Source of the DNA: Bacillus sp. MRMR6
GTDB lineage: Bacteria > Bacillota > Bacilli > Bacillales > Cytobacillaceae
Length of the DNA stretch: 62,858 nucleotides
Assembly: GCF_001940785.1 (NCBI RefSeq)
Contig: NZ_MSLS01000004.1
Span: forward strand, 210,664-273,521
Direction of reading: 5' to 3'
Shown: piece by piece, positions 8,621 to 16,907 of the stretch
How positions within the stretch are numbered: position 1 is the first letter of the stretch
Layout: the number at the start of each line of letters is the position of its first letter
Translations under genes and position numbers: made by a program
Notes under the pieces: model-generated
Database searches by the model: none
What the model saw: only the letters and a program-made list of their open reading frames with translations
Told to the model about the DNA's origin: nothing

Positions 8621-9880
8621 TTAAAAATAGATTGGAAGTTTGAGCTCATAAACGGCACGTGGACGACCCTGCTGGTAGGTCATTTCCTCACCAACAACCT
8701 TCGCATACCGATGATCAACTAGCTTTTTTATAATCCGCTCAGTTGAACGTCGTGTCACCTGCAGATAATCGGCAAGGTCTGCAGCTGTAAACTGGAGAGT
8801 GTGTCTGGACTTACTAAATTCAATTATTTTTGAAACATTTGCTGGACTCAGTTTCGTTTGTTTTGCAATAAGCAAAGTTTCAGGATGATCACTTTTTAAT
8901 CGCTGATTCCGCTTTACATGAGGGAAGGGGCCAAGTAATTCCTTATCCTCAGTTAAAATAAAGCAGCTCGTAGGATTAACATCTTTCTCGGCAAACTGAA
9001 GTGCAATCTGTGCGTGTTGATCCGCTTCCTTCATATTCGTACCAAAGCCAAAGCCAGCCAATAACGATTCTTTACTCTTCTCTAGAAAATCATGCAGAGT
9101 TTGTTTTTCCATTGCCTCTTCAATATCGCCTCTAGTGCTATATAGAAGAAGGATATTGTCTTGTTGTTCTTGAAAAGAGGCATTGATTTCGTTTGCGAAC
9201 TGTTCTACTCGCTCAGTGCGGAAACTTTGCAGCATGAGATAACCAACTGCCACTTGTGCAGATTTACTTTTATGAAGATCAGCCTGGTCTTGAGCGTTTT
9301 GAAGCCCCCTTAGCAGGGATATTTCTGGATCGGTCATTCGGAGAGCAGGTATTCCCAACTCATGGAGACGATCATAGACAATGTGGATACTAGTTAAGGC
9401 TATATCAATGGCCCCTTGCTCCCATAGGGATTGATGAAACTTGACAATCCGGTTTGTATCAAAACAGGGTTCAGCTAACATCTCACGGTAATCGATCACA
9501 AATGGCTGAGCAATAATCTTACTGTCATTCAGTAAATTGGTTACAATGGAGGAGTCAATTAAATCAATCGAGATCCTCTCTGGTGAAATATTTTTTGTAT
9601 AAATGATTTGTAAAAAGGATGAAGCAAAAGCTAATTCATCTTGTTTCAAATATAAAGCAGGGACTGTAAGCTTCTCACGTTGTTTTTTTGAAAAATAATA
9701 TGGCAGTGCACCTGAGAAAAAGACAATATCACATGGTTTAAGTGTTTTAATTATGGCTGCCGATTCACTTGGTTCTTGATAAATATAGGGATCAATCTCA
9801 ATCCCTTGCATTTTCGCTGCAACGGAAAGGATTTTACCCATAAATTCACTTGATCCAATCACAGCAATTTTCGTCATCAT
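8621..9880 (-). CDS. Three-domain transcriptional regulator with C-terminal winged helix; family unnamed
   Basis: 419 aa. Residues 1 to about 200 look like a Rossmann/PrpR_N-like sensory domain (KIAVIGSSEFMGKI, DIVFFSGALPYYF). The middle (about 215-320) resembles a degenerate GGDEF/cyclase-type fold (LLLYSTRGDIEEAM, AGFGFGTNMKEADQHAQIAL, LTEDKELLGPF). The last 75 residues form a helix-turn-helix (FTAADLADYLQVTRRSTERI) and a wing (QQGRPRAVYEL). ATG 9880 is preferred to the in-frame GTG 9886 because TAGGAGC is then 9 bases upstream. Divergent from the epimerase gene; a shared motif before both epimerase and antiporter is the likely binding site. I do not recognise a named member. Confidence 0.75.
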   Translation of the reverse strand: MMTKIAVIGSSEFMGKILSVAAKMQGIEIDPYIYQEPSESAAIIKTLKPCDIVFFSGALPYYFSKKQREKLTVPALYLKQDELAFASSFLQIIYTKNISPERISIDLIDSSIVTNLLNDSKIIAQPFVIDYREMLAEPCFDTNRIVKFHQSLWEQGAIDIALTSIHIVYDRLHELGIPALRMTDPEISLLRGLQNAQDQADLHKSKSAQVAVGYLMLQSFRTERVEQFANEINASFQEQQDNILLLYSTRGDIEEAMEKQTLHDFLEKSKESLLAGFGFGTNMKEADQHAQIALQFAEKDVNPTSCFILTEDKELLGPFPHVKRNQRLKSDHPETLLIAKQTKLSPANVSKIIEFSKSRHTLQFTAADLADYLQVTRRSTERIIKKLVDHRYAKVVGEEMTYQQGRPRAVYELKLPIYF

Positions 9881-9903
9881 TAACACAGCTCCTATAAAAT
9901 ATT

Positions 9904-9926
9904 TAGCGTCTATATAACGACAAATA
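9904..9926. promoter_or_regulatory. Operator candidate site 2, divergent regulator/epimerase promoter
   Basis: GCGTCTA (9906-9912) and ACGACAA (9917-9923) repeat the half-site pair at 7022-7039 with the same 11-base spacing. It lies between the divergent starts at 9880 and 9960, where it could control both genes. Confidence 0.58.
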
Positions 9927-9959
9927 TACCAAATTTATTTAGAGATTGGAAGGAATATT

Positions 9960-11069
9960 ATGAAAATTACAGCAATTCATCTTAATGCCATTCATTTACC
10001 TCTTCTCGAACCGTTTGTGATTAGCTATCATACCTACGACTATATGCCTTCTATTATTGTAAAAATAGAAACAGATGAAGGAATTATCGGTTACGGTGAA
10101 GGGGTAGCAGATGAGCATGTAACAGGAGAAACCTGGGAGGGTACCTTTCATATTCTGAAAAATACCATTGCTCCGGCACTAATAGGTAAAAACCCAATGG
10201 AAATGGAGAAACTCCACGACATAATGGACAAATTGATTTATGCAGCCCCAACCGCAAAAGCGGCCATTGATATTGCCTGTTATGATCTTTTAGGAAAAAA
10301 GCTGAAGGTTCCTGTGTATCAATTAGTTGGCGGCCGGTTTCATGATGAATTCCCAATTACGCATGTATTGAGTATTGCCGAGCCAGAAGAAATGGCGAAA
10401 GAGGCAGCAAAAATGCAAGAGTTGGGCTATCGATCCTTTAAAATGAAGGTAGGAACACAAACGAAGGCCGATGTGGCGAGAATTAAGGCTGTTCGTGCTG
10501 AGGTGGGGGAGGATATTGCCATTAGAGTGGATGTAAATCAGGGGTGGAAGAACAGCTCCGAAACTCTTACGGCTTTATCCCAACTGAGTAATCAGGGGAT
10601 TGACTGGGTAGAACAGCCGGTTGCTGCAGATGATATTGATGGAATGGTGGAGGTAAAGTCAAAGACAGCCATTCCTTTAATGATTGATGAAGGATTAAAA
10701 GGAATCCGCGAAATGCGAGAAATCATTCAAAAACGTGCGGCAGATAAGGTAAATATTAAATTAATGAAATGCGGAGGAATCTATCCAGCCGTTAAGCTTG
10801 CGCATCAAGCGGAACTTGCAGGAATGGAATGTCAGGTTGGCTCAATGGTTGAATCATCAGTTGGTTCTGCTGCGGGATTCCATGTTGCTTTTTCAAAAAA
10901 AGTTATTACCAGTGTAGAGCTGACAGGACCGCTGAAGTTTGCAAAAGATATCGGAAATCTAAAATATGAAGTGCCTTTTATCCGTTTGACTGAGAAGCCT
11001 GGGTTAGGGATTGAAGTGAACGAAGATATTTTAAAAGAGTTAACGGTGTTTGAAGATACGGTCAGGTAG
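9960..11069 (+). CDS. Dipeptide epimerase (enolase superfamily, L-Ala-D/L-Glu epimerase type)
   Basis: 369 aa, muconate-lactonizing subgroup of the enolase superfamily. A capping domain at about 1-125 precedes a TIM barrel with the acid/base pair K161-x-K163 (FKMKVGT), metal ligands D191, E218 and D243 (RVDVNQ, VEQPV, IDEG) and the opposite lysine K267 (NIKLMKCGG). This is the dipeptide epimerase pattern; YkfB of B. subtilis converts L-Ala-D-Glu from murein to L-Ala-L-Glu. The start has GGAAGGAAT upstream. A GNAT gene follows 12 bases on. The exact dipeptide is not certain. Confidence 0.87.
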   Translation: MKITAIHLNAIHLPLLEPFVISYHTYDYMPSIIVKIETDEGIIGYGEGVADEHVTGETWEGTFHILKNTIAPALIGKNPMEMEKLHDIMDKLIYAAPTAKAAIDIACYDLLGKKLKVPVYQLVGGRFHDEFPITHVLSIAEPEEMAKEAAKMQELGYRSFKMKVGTQTKADVARIKAVRAEVGEDIAIRVDVNQGWKNSSETLTALSQLSNQGIDWVEQPVAADDIDGMVEVKSKTAIPLMIDEGLKGIREMREIIQKRAADKVNIKLMKCGGIYPAVKLAHQAELAGMECQVGSMVESSVGSAAGFHVAFSKKVITSVELTGPLKFAKDIGNLKYEVPFIRLTEKPGLGIEVNEDILKELTVFEDTVR

Positions 11070-11081
11070 GGAGGGTTTAAT

Positions 11082-11774
11082 ATGGATTGGATAAATGAAG
11101 GAGAGTTTAAGAAGGGTGGAAGATATAAGGTTCGTCGGCTTTCACTTAATGATATGAGTGAAATCCTTGTGGTACAGGAGGAGGTGGCCGATCAGTTAAC
11201 GGACAAGGATTCCTTGGCTGCACTTTCGGAGGAAGAATTTAAATATATTCTATCTGGAAACGGACTGATGCTCGGTGTATTTGTTGATAACCAGTTAATT
11301 GCTTTTCGGGCACTGCTCGTTCCTGCCATAGATAACGAACATTTAGGCTGGGATATTGGCTTATCAGAGGATGATTTAGCAAAGGTTATTTATCAGGAGA
11401 TTTCTTGTGTGCTTCCAACGTTTCGCGGAAATGGTCTGCAAAAAATTCTAGCGGGAATAATAATGGAAGAATTAAGCACACAAAATCATCCATACCGCTA
11501 TATCTGCTGTACCGTAGCTCCGTTTAATATTCCTAGTTTAAAGGACAAATTTGCACAGGGCATGCATATAAATGCTGTAAAAGAAAAATACGGCGGCCGG
11601 CTTCGCTACATATTTGTATTAGATTTGGAAGAAAACAATGAAAATGAAAATAGGTCAAATGTCCATGTAAAAATGGAAGACATCGACGCACAGAAACTAC
11701 TATTCACACAAGGAAAACGCTGCATAGCCATGGAAGCAAAAGATGATGGTTATTGGCTGTACTTTTCACGATAA
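11082..11774 (+). CDS. GNAT-family N-acetyltransferase
   Basis: 230 aa. The acetyl-CoA binding loop is recognisable in VLPTFRGNGLQKILAGIIMEE (about residues 109-129), preceded by the GNAT strands LMLGVFVDNQLIAFRALLVP. The N-terminus and the last 60 residues are not informative. It starts 12 bases after the epimerase with RBS AGGGAGGG, so the two are probably co-transcribed. With an epimerase and an amidohydrolase nearby, it may acylate an amino acid or dipeptide; this is context only. Confidence 0.75.
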   Translation: MDWINEGEFKKGGRYKVRRLSLNDMSEILVVQEEVADQLTDKDSLAALSEEEFKYILSGNGLMLGVFVDNQLIAFRALLVPAIDNEHLGWDIGLSEDDLAKVIYQEISCVLPTFRGNGLQKILAGIIMEELSTQNHPYRYICCTVAPFNIPSLKDKFAQGMHINAVKEKYGGRLRYIFVLDLEENNENENRSNVHVKMEDIDAQKLLFTQGKRCIAMEAKDDGYWLYFSR

Positions 11775-11911
11775 TTGTAAATTCTGAAAAGAAAACAATT
11801 AAAAGGATTGGTTTCTTATTTGTCCTTCTAATTCGTCTATTTCAGAATAGTAACCTTTCTTTTATTAAATACTTTAATATGGGTGGTTTGATTTTAGAGA
11901 GGTGTGGAATC

Positions 11912-13414
11912 GTGAAAAAGGTAAAACCAGTTTTTTATGTAGCACTTATTGTTTCAATCTTATTTATTATATGGGGGATCATTCCTGAATCGATTTTGCC
12001 AGAAGGAAATTTAAGAAACGTAACCAGTAACATCCAACAATTCATCATTGAAAAATTCGGCTGGTTTTATCTGCTGTCTGCCACTGGGTTTCTTGTGTTT
12101 GCCCTTGCGTTAATTTTTACGAAATACGGAAATATCAAACTGGGTAAAGATACTGATGAACCTGAATTTAATAGTGTGACATGGTTTGGAATGTTGTTCA
12201 GTGCAGGGATGGGCATTGGTCTCGTTTTCTGGGGAGTAGCAGAGCCTTTGTCGCATTACTATACCCCGAGGGTTGGAATGGGACAGACCACTGAGGCAGC
12301 AAGAGATGCGATCCGGTATTCCTTCTTTCATTGGGGGCTGCATCCTTGGGCCATTTATGCGGTAATTGGGTTGATTCTTGCTTATTTTACATTCCGCAAA
12401 GATTCAGATGGAGTAGTAAGCCAAATTCTAAAACCGATTTTTGGTGATCGGGTGAATGGTCCACTTGGGATTCTTTTTGACTTTATTGCCATTTTTGCAA
12501 CCATTTTTGGTGTAGCTACTTCCTTGGGGTTTGGTGCTACCCAAATCAGCGGGGGTGTCTCATACTTGTTTCCTGGCGTTCAAAATACTGTGAATACGCA
12601 GCTAATCATTATTGGAATTGTCACAGTCTTGTATTTGGCATCTGCCCAAACGGGTTTGGACCGAGGGATTAAAATCCTGAGTAACACGAATATTTTTCTA
12701 GCTCTTGCGCTTATGCTCTTTTTGTTATTTGCCGGACCGACTAATTTTATAATGGACTTGTTCACTACTACAATTGGTAGTTATCTGCAAAATTTAACCG
12801 TTATGAGTTTTCGGCTAAGTCCTTTTGAACAGAATACATGGGTTCAGGATTGGACGATCTTTTATTGGGCCTGGTGGATTGCCTGGGCTCCGTTTGTAGG
12901 TACGTTCATTGCCCGTGTTTCAAAGGGGAGAACGATTAGGGAGTTTATAATTGGAGTTTTACTGGTGCCAACCGTTTTTGGTGGACTATGGTTTTCTGTA
13001 TTTGGCGGTTCTGCTGTATATTTAGAGTATTTTCAAAATGAAGCAATCATGGATGTTGTCAATGAGAGAGGTCAGGAAATAGCCTTATTTACAGTTCTTT
13101 CCCACTTTCCTTTAGGAAATGTTATGTCATATATAGCGATATTCTTAATTGCTACGTTCTTTATTACATCTGCAGACTCGGCAACCTTTGTTTTAGGGAT
13201 GCAAACAACCGGAGGCAGTTTAAACCCTCCTAATCGAGTTAAATTTATCTGGGGGCTTGTTCAATCATCTTCTGCTGCCGTATTGTTAATGGCTGGGGGA
13301 CTCGGAGCTCTGCAAACAGCCTCCATCATCGCCGCCTTCCCCTTCACCATCATCATGATCCTAATGATCTTCTCACTCGTCAAAACCTTAAGAACAGAGA
13401 AAATCAAAAGGTGA
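11912..13414 (+). CDS. BCCT-family transporter (betaine/carnitine/choline type)
   Basis: 500 aa, 12 predicted membrane segments. Diagnostic segments: WFGMLFSAGMGIGLVFWGVA, FFHWGLHPWAIYA, and WTIFYWAWWIAWAPFVGTFI with ARVSKGRTIREF. BCCT carriers such as OpuD and BetP import glycine betaine or related quaternary amines with sodium or protons. The frame is open back to 11753, but GTG 11912 (VKKVKPVFYV) follows GAGAGGTGTGG and gives the usual length. Substrate is open; the peptide/amino acid neighbours do not decide it. Confidence 0.88.
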   Translation: MKKVKPVFYVALIVSILFIIWGIIPESILPEGNLRNVTSNIQQFIIEKFGWFYLLSATGFLVFALALIFTKYGNIKLGKDTDEPEFNSVTWFGMLFSAGMGIGLVFWGVAEPLSHYYTPRVGMGQTTEAARDAIRYSFFHWGLHPWAIYAVIGLILAYFTFRKDSDGVVSQILKPIFGDRVNGPLGILFDFIAIFATIFGVATSLGFGATQISGGVSYLFPGVQNTVNTQLIIIGIVTVLYLASAQTGLDRGIKILSNTNIFLALALMLFLLFAGPTNFIMDLFTTTIGSYLQNLTVMSFRLSPFEQNTWVQDWTIFYWAWWIAWAPFVGTFIARVSKGRTIREFIIGVLLVPTVFGGLWFSVFGGSAVYLEYFQNEAIMDVVNERGQEIALFTVLSHFPLGNVMSYIAIFLIATFFITSADSATFVLGMQTTGGSLNPPNRVKFIWGLVQSSSAAVLLMAGGLGALQTASIIAAFPFTIIMILMIFSLVKTLRTEKIKR

Positions 13415-13425
13415 TAATAAGTTGT

Positions 13426-13482
13426 GGTGACAGGCACCACTCGTGGACATTTTGGCCGAAATGTCCACCTCAGGCGGACAGT
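13426..13482. repeat. GGTGACAGGCACC-family repeat, copy R3 (short form)
   Basis: Core at 13426-13438, then GTGGACATTT (13443-13452), a 6-base loop and AAATGTCCAC (13459-13468), a perfect 10-bp hairpin, ending GGCGGACAGT. It starts 12 bases after the BCCT stop. Confidence 0.82.
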
Positions 13483-13528
13483 AGTAGAATAAATATGCCT
13501 GATCCCCTATATTGGAGTCAGGCATTGT

Positions 13529-14032
13529 TTATTTTAGTTGGGCTTTTATCTCTTTTATTTGTTCGATATGCCGTTGTTCGTGCAGGTAAACTAGGTCGAT
13601 CCATTGATTGAGCGGCAGATGGCCGAAGAGAGGATGCTTTACGGATCGTTCGGATAGGAGGGATTTGTCTTCGATTCTATCTAACACTTCAAATAGGATA
13701 GCCCTCGATTCATCTAAGAGTTCCACGATCTGATCAAATGAAAGGGGGACATCACCTGGAACAACCATATCAGGAGCATTAGCCTTTTGAGTGCGATCGG
13801 CAGCAAGATGTATGGTTTTAGGGTCTGCTTTTCTTGGGTGTCCTTGCTTTAAACCATAGACAACTGATTGTGTAAATACACGCTCTGTTAAAAACAAATG
13901 ATGGCAAATTTGAGAAACACTCCAAGTGGAATCATCCAATTTTCTATTCAAGTCCTCGATAGTAAGTGAGTTGATTTCATTTAATAGTTGGTTTCTAGTT
14001 TCTATTAGCTGATCATTTACAGATAATTTCAT
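13529..14032 (-). CDS. DinB/YfiT-family protein
   Basis: 167 aa four-helix-bundle protein of the DinB superfamily. Three histidines at family positions fit a metal site: HHLFLTER (about 44-45), the late WIDLVYLHEQRHIEQI (two histidines), and the DDSTWSVSQI lead-in. Members are often putative metal-dependent hydrolases or bacillithiol-dependent transferases; no function can be assigned. ATG 14032 is preferred to the upstream in-frame start because GGGAGAAATTGCT precedes it. Confidence 0.82.
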   Translation of the reverse strand: MKLSVNDQLIETRNQLLNEINSLTIEDLNRKLDDSTWSVSQICHHLFLTERVFTQSVVYGLKQGHPRKADPKTIHLAADRTQKANAPDMVVPGDVPLSFDQIVELLDESRAILFEVLDRIEDKSLLSERSVKHPLFGHLPLNQWIDLVYLHEQRHIEQIKEIKAQLK

Positions 14033-14225
14033 AGCAATTTCTCCCTTCAATTAACCATACATACTGTATATATTCTCTGTTTTAGAAGAATATTCCTATT
14101 AAACAGAAGGGAGATGGACAAGTATTTGATATTAGATACTAGTGGATCTTCTATTATTTTTTTTAGAGTAAAGTCGCCTGAGGTAGTTCTAACCTAAATG
14201 ACGAAGAAATCGTATAAAACTATAT
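14033..14225. other. Intergenic stretch without recognised content
   Basis: AT-rich sequence upstream of the DinB gene, expected to carry its promoter. No open frame with an RBS and no known motif was seen before the repeat at 14226. Confidence 0.4.
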
Positions 14226-14329
14226 GGTGACAGGCACCGTCCGTGGACAATATGGCCGTTTTGTATTTCTATGGTGACAGGCACCATAGAAATACAATTC
14301 CCCCAATTTGTACGCCTGGGGTGGACAGT
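14226..14329. repeat. GGTGACAGGCACC-family repeat, copy R4 (long form)
   Basis: Core at 14226-14238 followed by CCGTGGACA. A second core is embedded in a perfect hairpin: TTGTATTTCTATGGTG (14261-14276), loop ACAGG, CACCATAGAAATACAA (14282-14297). The right end is TACGCCTGGGGTGGACAGT. Confidence 0.85.
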
Positions 14330-14334
14330 TAAGA

Positions 14335-14382
14335 AAAGTCAAAGGTATCTTCTCACATGGAGAAGAAGCCTGTGACTTTTTT
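14335..14382 (+). terminator. Terminator-like hairpin
   Basis: GTCAAAGG...TCTTCTC (14338-14354) pairs with GAGAAGA...CC..TGAC (14360-14376) and is followed by TTTTTT. It lies right after repeat R4, with no plus-strand gene just upstream, so it may belong to a remnant. Confidence 0.5.
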
Positions 14383-14410
14383 GCAGAAAGCATAGATTTC
14401 GACTTTGAGA

Positions 14411-14612
14411 AATGTCTAGCTTCAGACATCATCGGCTAGTGTACTTCACTCTTCTCCCTACGATAAGTCAACATCGAACACTCAAAAACGCTCTTGGTGT
14501 TTCCTTTATCCCAGTCGAAGCGCACCATAAGGGAAGCAACGAAAGCTGGCCATCGCACGAAGGAAAAAGCTTAGCTTTTTTCGAGGAGTCCATACACCGA
14601 TAAACGGGCGCC
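14411..14612. repeat. Gene-free dispersed-repeat-like segment
   Basis: About 200 bases, more GC-rich than the surroundings, starting TGTCTAGCTTCAG and ending GGGCGCCACGCGCTC. Positions 14554-14589 (CGCACGAAGGAAA, AAGC..AGCTT hairpin, TTTTCGAGGAGTC) recur at 55880-55915 in the element after the TRAP genes. Short open frames here lack an RBS and are not called as genes. Confidence 0.55.
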
Positions 14613-14623
14613 ACGCGCTCTTC

Positions 14624-15574
14624 TTATTTTGCTAGAACTTGTTCTACTGCTTCAATAGTTTTTTGGCTGGCAATTAGGCCGTTGATGGTCCAGAAGCTTG
14701 GTTCGTTCATTTCATAGACTTTGCCATTCTTAACTGCGTCTAGGCCCTTCCAAATGGAGCTGTTAGCTAAAAGATCTAGACCAGCTTCTCCTTTTTTACT
14801 AATAAGGAAAATGTGGTCTGCACCGATTTCAGGTAGTTTTTCAAGGGCAATTGGATCCCATTGTACAGCGGCTCCACCAAGGTTTTCAATGAATGCAGGC
14901 TGTTTAATGCCTAGGTCGTTGTAGAGGACCTTTGCACTGAAACGGTCGCTTTCCATCAAGTAAAATTTATCAGCCATAACCCAGAGGATCGCTGCCGTTT
15001 CATCTCCGATCGACTCTTGAATCTTCGCTTTTGTGTCAGAAACCTTTGTATCATAAGCAGCAAGAGCTTCCGTTGCTTCGGCATGCTTATTTAAAATTTC
15101 TCCCATTTGTGTAAGCTGTGAACGGCAATCTGCGCTCACTTCGTCCTTAAATACGTATGTAGCTGCTATTTTTTTGTATTCTTCATATTGCCCCTTTTGA
15201 ATGCTTGCTGGAGAACTGAAGATGAGTAAATCTGGGTCGTAGCTGATGGCTTGTTCAAGTGGAACATCCCAGCCAATCTTTGGTACACCTTGTAATTCAG
15301 TTTGTAAGTAATCTAAAACCGTGTCGCCAATAGACCATTGAGCTGCAGGAGTTACTCCTAATGCTACTAATGAGTCTTCTAAGTATGGAGCAATAACCCG
15401 CTCTGGGTTAGCAGGAATAACCACTTCCCCCATTGCATCCTCTAAGGTTACTTCAGGTGTTGTTTGGTCATCCGTGTTTTTTTCAGTTTCTGTATTATCA
15501 GCATTATTACAAGCACTGACTAAAAATAACATCAGTAATAAAGTAAATACTAGTGGTAGGTGCTTTTTTAACAT
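14624..15574 (-). CDS. Iron-siderophore ABC transporter substrate-binding lipoprotein (YfiY type)
   Basis: 316 aa. Lipoprotein signal ends LFLVSAC (Cys22). The mature part is a class III (FecB/BtuF) binding protein: LEDAMGEVVIPANPERV, YDPDLLIFSSPASIQ and IGADHIFLISKKGEAG. It captures a ferri-siderophore at the outer face and passes it to the permeases encoded divergently. RBS AGGAGG lies before ATG 15574. A Fur box is 38-56 bases upstream, so iron repression is expected. Gene arrangement matches yfiY/yfiZ/yfhA of B. subtilis; the siderophore is not determined. Confidence 0.92.
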   Translation of the reverse strand: MLKKHLPLVFTLLLMLFLVSACNNADNTETEKNTDDQTTPEVTLEDAMGEVVIPANPERVIAPYLEDSLVALGVTPAAQWSIGDTVLDYLQTELQGVPKIGWDVPLEQAISYDPDLLIFSSPASIQKGQYEEYKKIAATYVFKDEVSADCRSQLTQMGEILNKHAEATEALAAYDTKVSDTKAKIQESIGDETAAILWVMADKFYLMESDRFSAKVLYNDLGIKQPAFIENLGGAAVQWDPIALEKLPEIGADHIFLISKKGEAGLDLLANSSIWKGLDAVKNGKVYEMNEPSFWTINGLIASQKTIEAVEQVLAK

Positions 15575-15611
15575 TGTAATTCCTCCTGAAATAAAAAGTA
15601 TCTGTGTTGCT

Positions 15612-15630
15612 GCAAATGATTATCATTTTC
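15612..15630 (-). promoter_or_regulatory. Fur box (binding protein promoter)
   Basis: GCAAATGATTATCATTTTC matches the 19-base Fur consensus GATAATGATTATCATTATC at 15 of 19 positions, with the central ATGATTATCATT intact. Confidence 0.82.
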
Positions 15631-15761
15631 GCTCACGCCGTCAATGACAAAAACAACATGATTTTGCTTAGTTTGTGAAGAAAGTTAGAAGGATATTTAT
15701 GGAATCAGTAATTTATGGCCAGCACATATTGAAATATAGCTGGGTGGTAATTATACTTGTT

Positions 15762-15780
15762 GATAATGATTATCATTATT
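15762..15780 (+). promoter_or_regulatory. Fur box (permease operon promoter)
   Basis: GATAATGATTATCATTATT matches the Fur consensus at 18 of 19 positions and lies 87 bases before the first permease start. Confidence 0.9.
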
Positions 15781-15848
15781 TAAAAACATATGCCTCTTAA
15801 ATATATTACTATTTATTTTTCTGGCTCTTTATAGAAAGGGTGTTATTT

Positions 15849-16907
15849 TTGAATGAAAATGCCATACACCAAGGGGATAAAGCTTTAATTCAGGATAACA
15901 ATCATCGTTTGAAAACTTCTGTAAAAGGTACGTTGACCTTAATCATCGGTATCTTTTTAATCATTATTATTATGGGTTTATCAATTGCATATGGTGCAGC
16001 AGATATAAAATTTAGTACGGTATGGGAAGCAGTCACAAACTTTAATCCTGACATTACTTCACATCAGATCATACAGGAAATTCGGATGCCGAGAGCGGTT
16101 GGGGCCGTTTTTGTGGGAGCTCTGCTTGCTGTTTCGGGAGCGGTTATGCAAGGTTTAACGCGTAATCCGCTAGCTTCTCCATCTATTATGGGGGTAACGG
16201 ATGGGGCAGCTTTTGCATTAGTGCTGACCCTCGCCTTTTTTCCGGCGGCGACGATTTTAGGACTTACGTTTTCTTCATTTGTCGGTGCTGGACTTGGAGT
16301 TACTCTCGTATTTATGATTGGTTCTTTTTCAAGAGGGGGCTTAACACCGGTCAAATTAGCGCTGGCTGGTGTAGCGGTAGGGTCGATGTTAAGTGCTATT
16401 TCGAGCGCGATTGCTCTTCATACACAGGTGGCAAAGAATATGAGCTTTTGGTATGCAGGAGGGTTAACGACAACAAATTGGACCTCGGTAAAAATATTAG
16501 TTGTTGCTGGTGGAATAGGACTCTTACTTGCGATCTTCATCTCAAAATCAATCACCATACTAAGTCTAGGTGAAGAAGTTTCAAAAGGACTTGGGCAAAA
16601 TATCGTTTTAATAAAGATCTTAGGGGTATTGGTTGTACTGTTGCTGACCGGTGCTGCCGTATCTGTAGCGGGAGCAGTCGGCTTTATTGGTCTAGTGATT
16701 CCACATATCAGCCGCTTTGTCATCGGATCTGATTACCGCTGGATTATTCCCATCTCTGCTGTACTAGGCGGATTGTTATTAATCCTCTCCGACATCGCAG
16801 CCCGAATGGTGAATGCTCCGTTTGAAACACCTGTAGGAGCGATTACTGCTATTATTGGAGTTCCCTTTTTCTTATATTTGGCTCGTGGGGAAAGGAGAGG
16901 ACTGTAG
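15849..16907 (+). CDS. Ferri-siderophore ABC transporter permease 1 (FecCD/YfiZ type)
   Basis: 352 aa, about 9-10 membrane segments of the BtuC/FecCD family: EIRMPRAVGAVFVGALLAVS, GAVMQGLTRNPLASPSIMGV, LALAGVAVGSMLSA, GFIGLVIPHISRFVIG. It forms half of the membrane channel for ferri-siderophore import. TTG 15849 is preferred to GTG 15840 since GAAAGGG (15834-15840) is then about 8 bases upstream. Its stop overlaps the next start by one base, a sign of translational coupling. Fur-regulated through the box at 15762. Confidence 0.92.
   Translation: MNENAIHQGDKALIQDNNHRLKTSVKGTLTLIIGIFLIIIIMGLSIAYGAADIKFSTVWEAVTNFNPDITSHQIIQEIRMPRAVGAVFVGALLAVSGAVMQGLTRNPLASPSIMGVTDGAAFALVLTLAFFPAATILGLTFSSFVGAGLGVTLVFMIGSFSRGGLTPVKLALAGVAVGSMLSAISSAIALHTQVAKNMSFWYAGGLTTTNWTSVKILVVAGGIGLLLAIFISKSITILSLGEEVSKGLGQNIVLIKILGVLVVLLLTGAAVSVAGAVGFIGLVIPHISRFVIGSDYRWIIPISAVLGGLLLILSDIAARMVNAPFETPVGAITAIIGVPFFLYLARGERRGL

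Noticed and set aside
11753..11911. N-terminal extension of the BCCT transporter, overlapping the GNAT gene
   Set aside because: The extension has no RBS and no family similarity; GTG 11912 with GAGAGGTG gives the normal length.
13411..13611. Open frames in and around the GGTGACAGGCACC repeats (also near 1938-2201, 14220-14432, 19809-20037, 57349-57567)
   Set aside because: They encode similar peptides (GDRHH..., CPRAVPVT...) only because the same repeat is translated; no RBS and no independent conservation is visible.
14412..14603. 63-residue open frame in the repeat-like segment
   Set aside because: No RBS, lies wholly in a GC-richer dispersed-repeat-like segment, and the peptide has no recognisable features.
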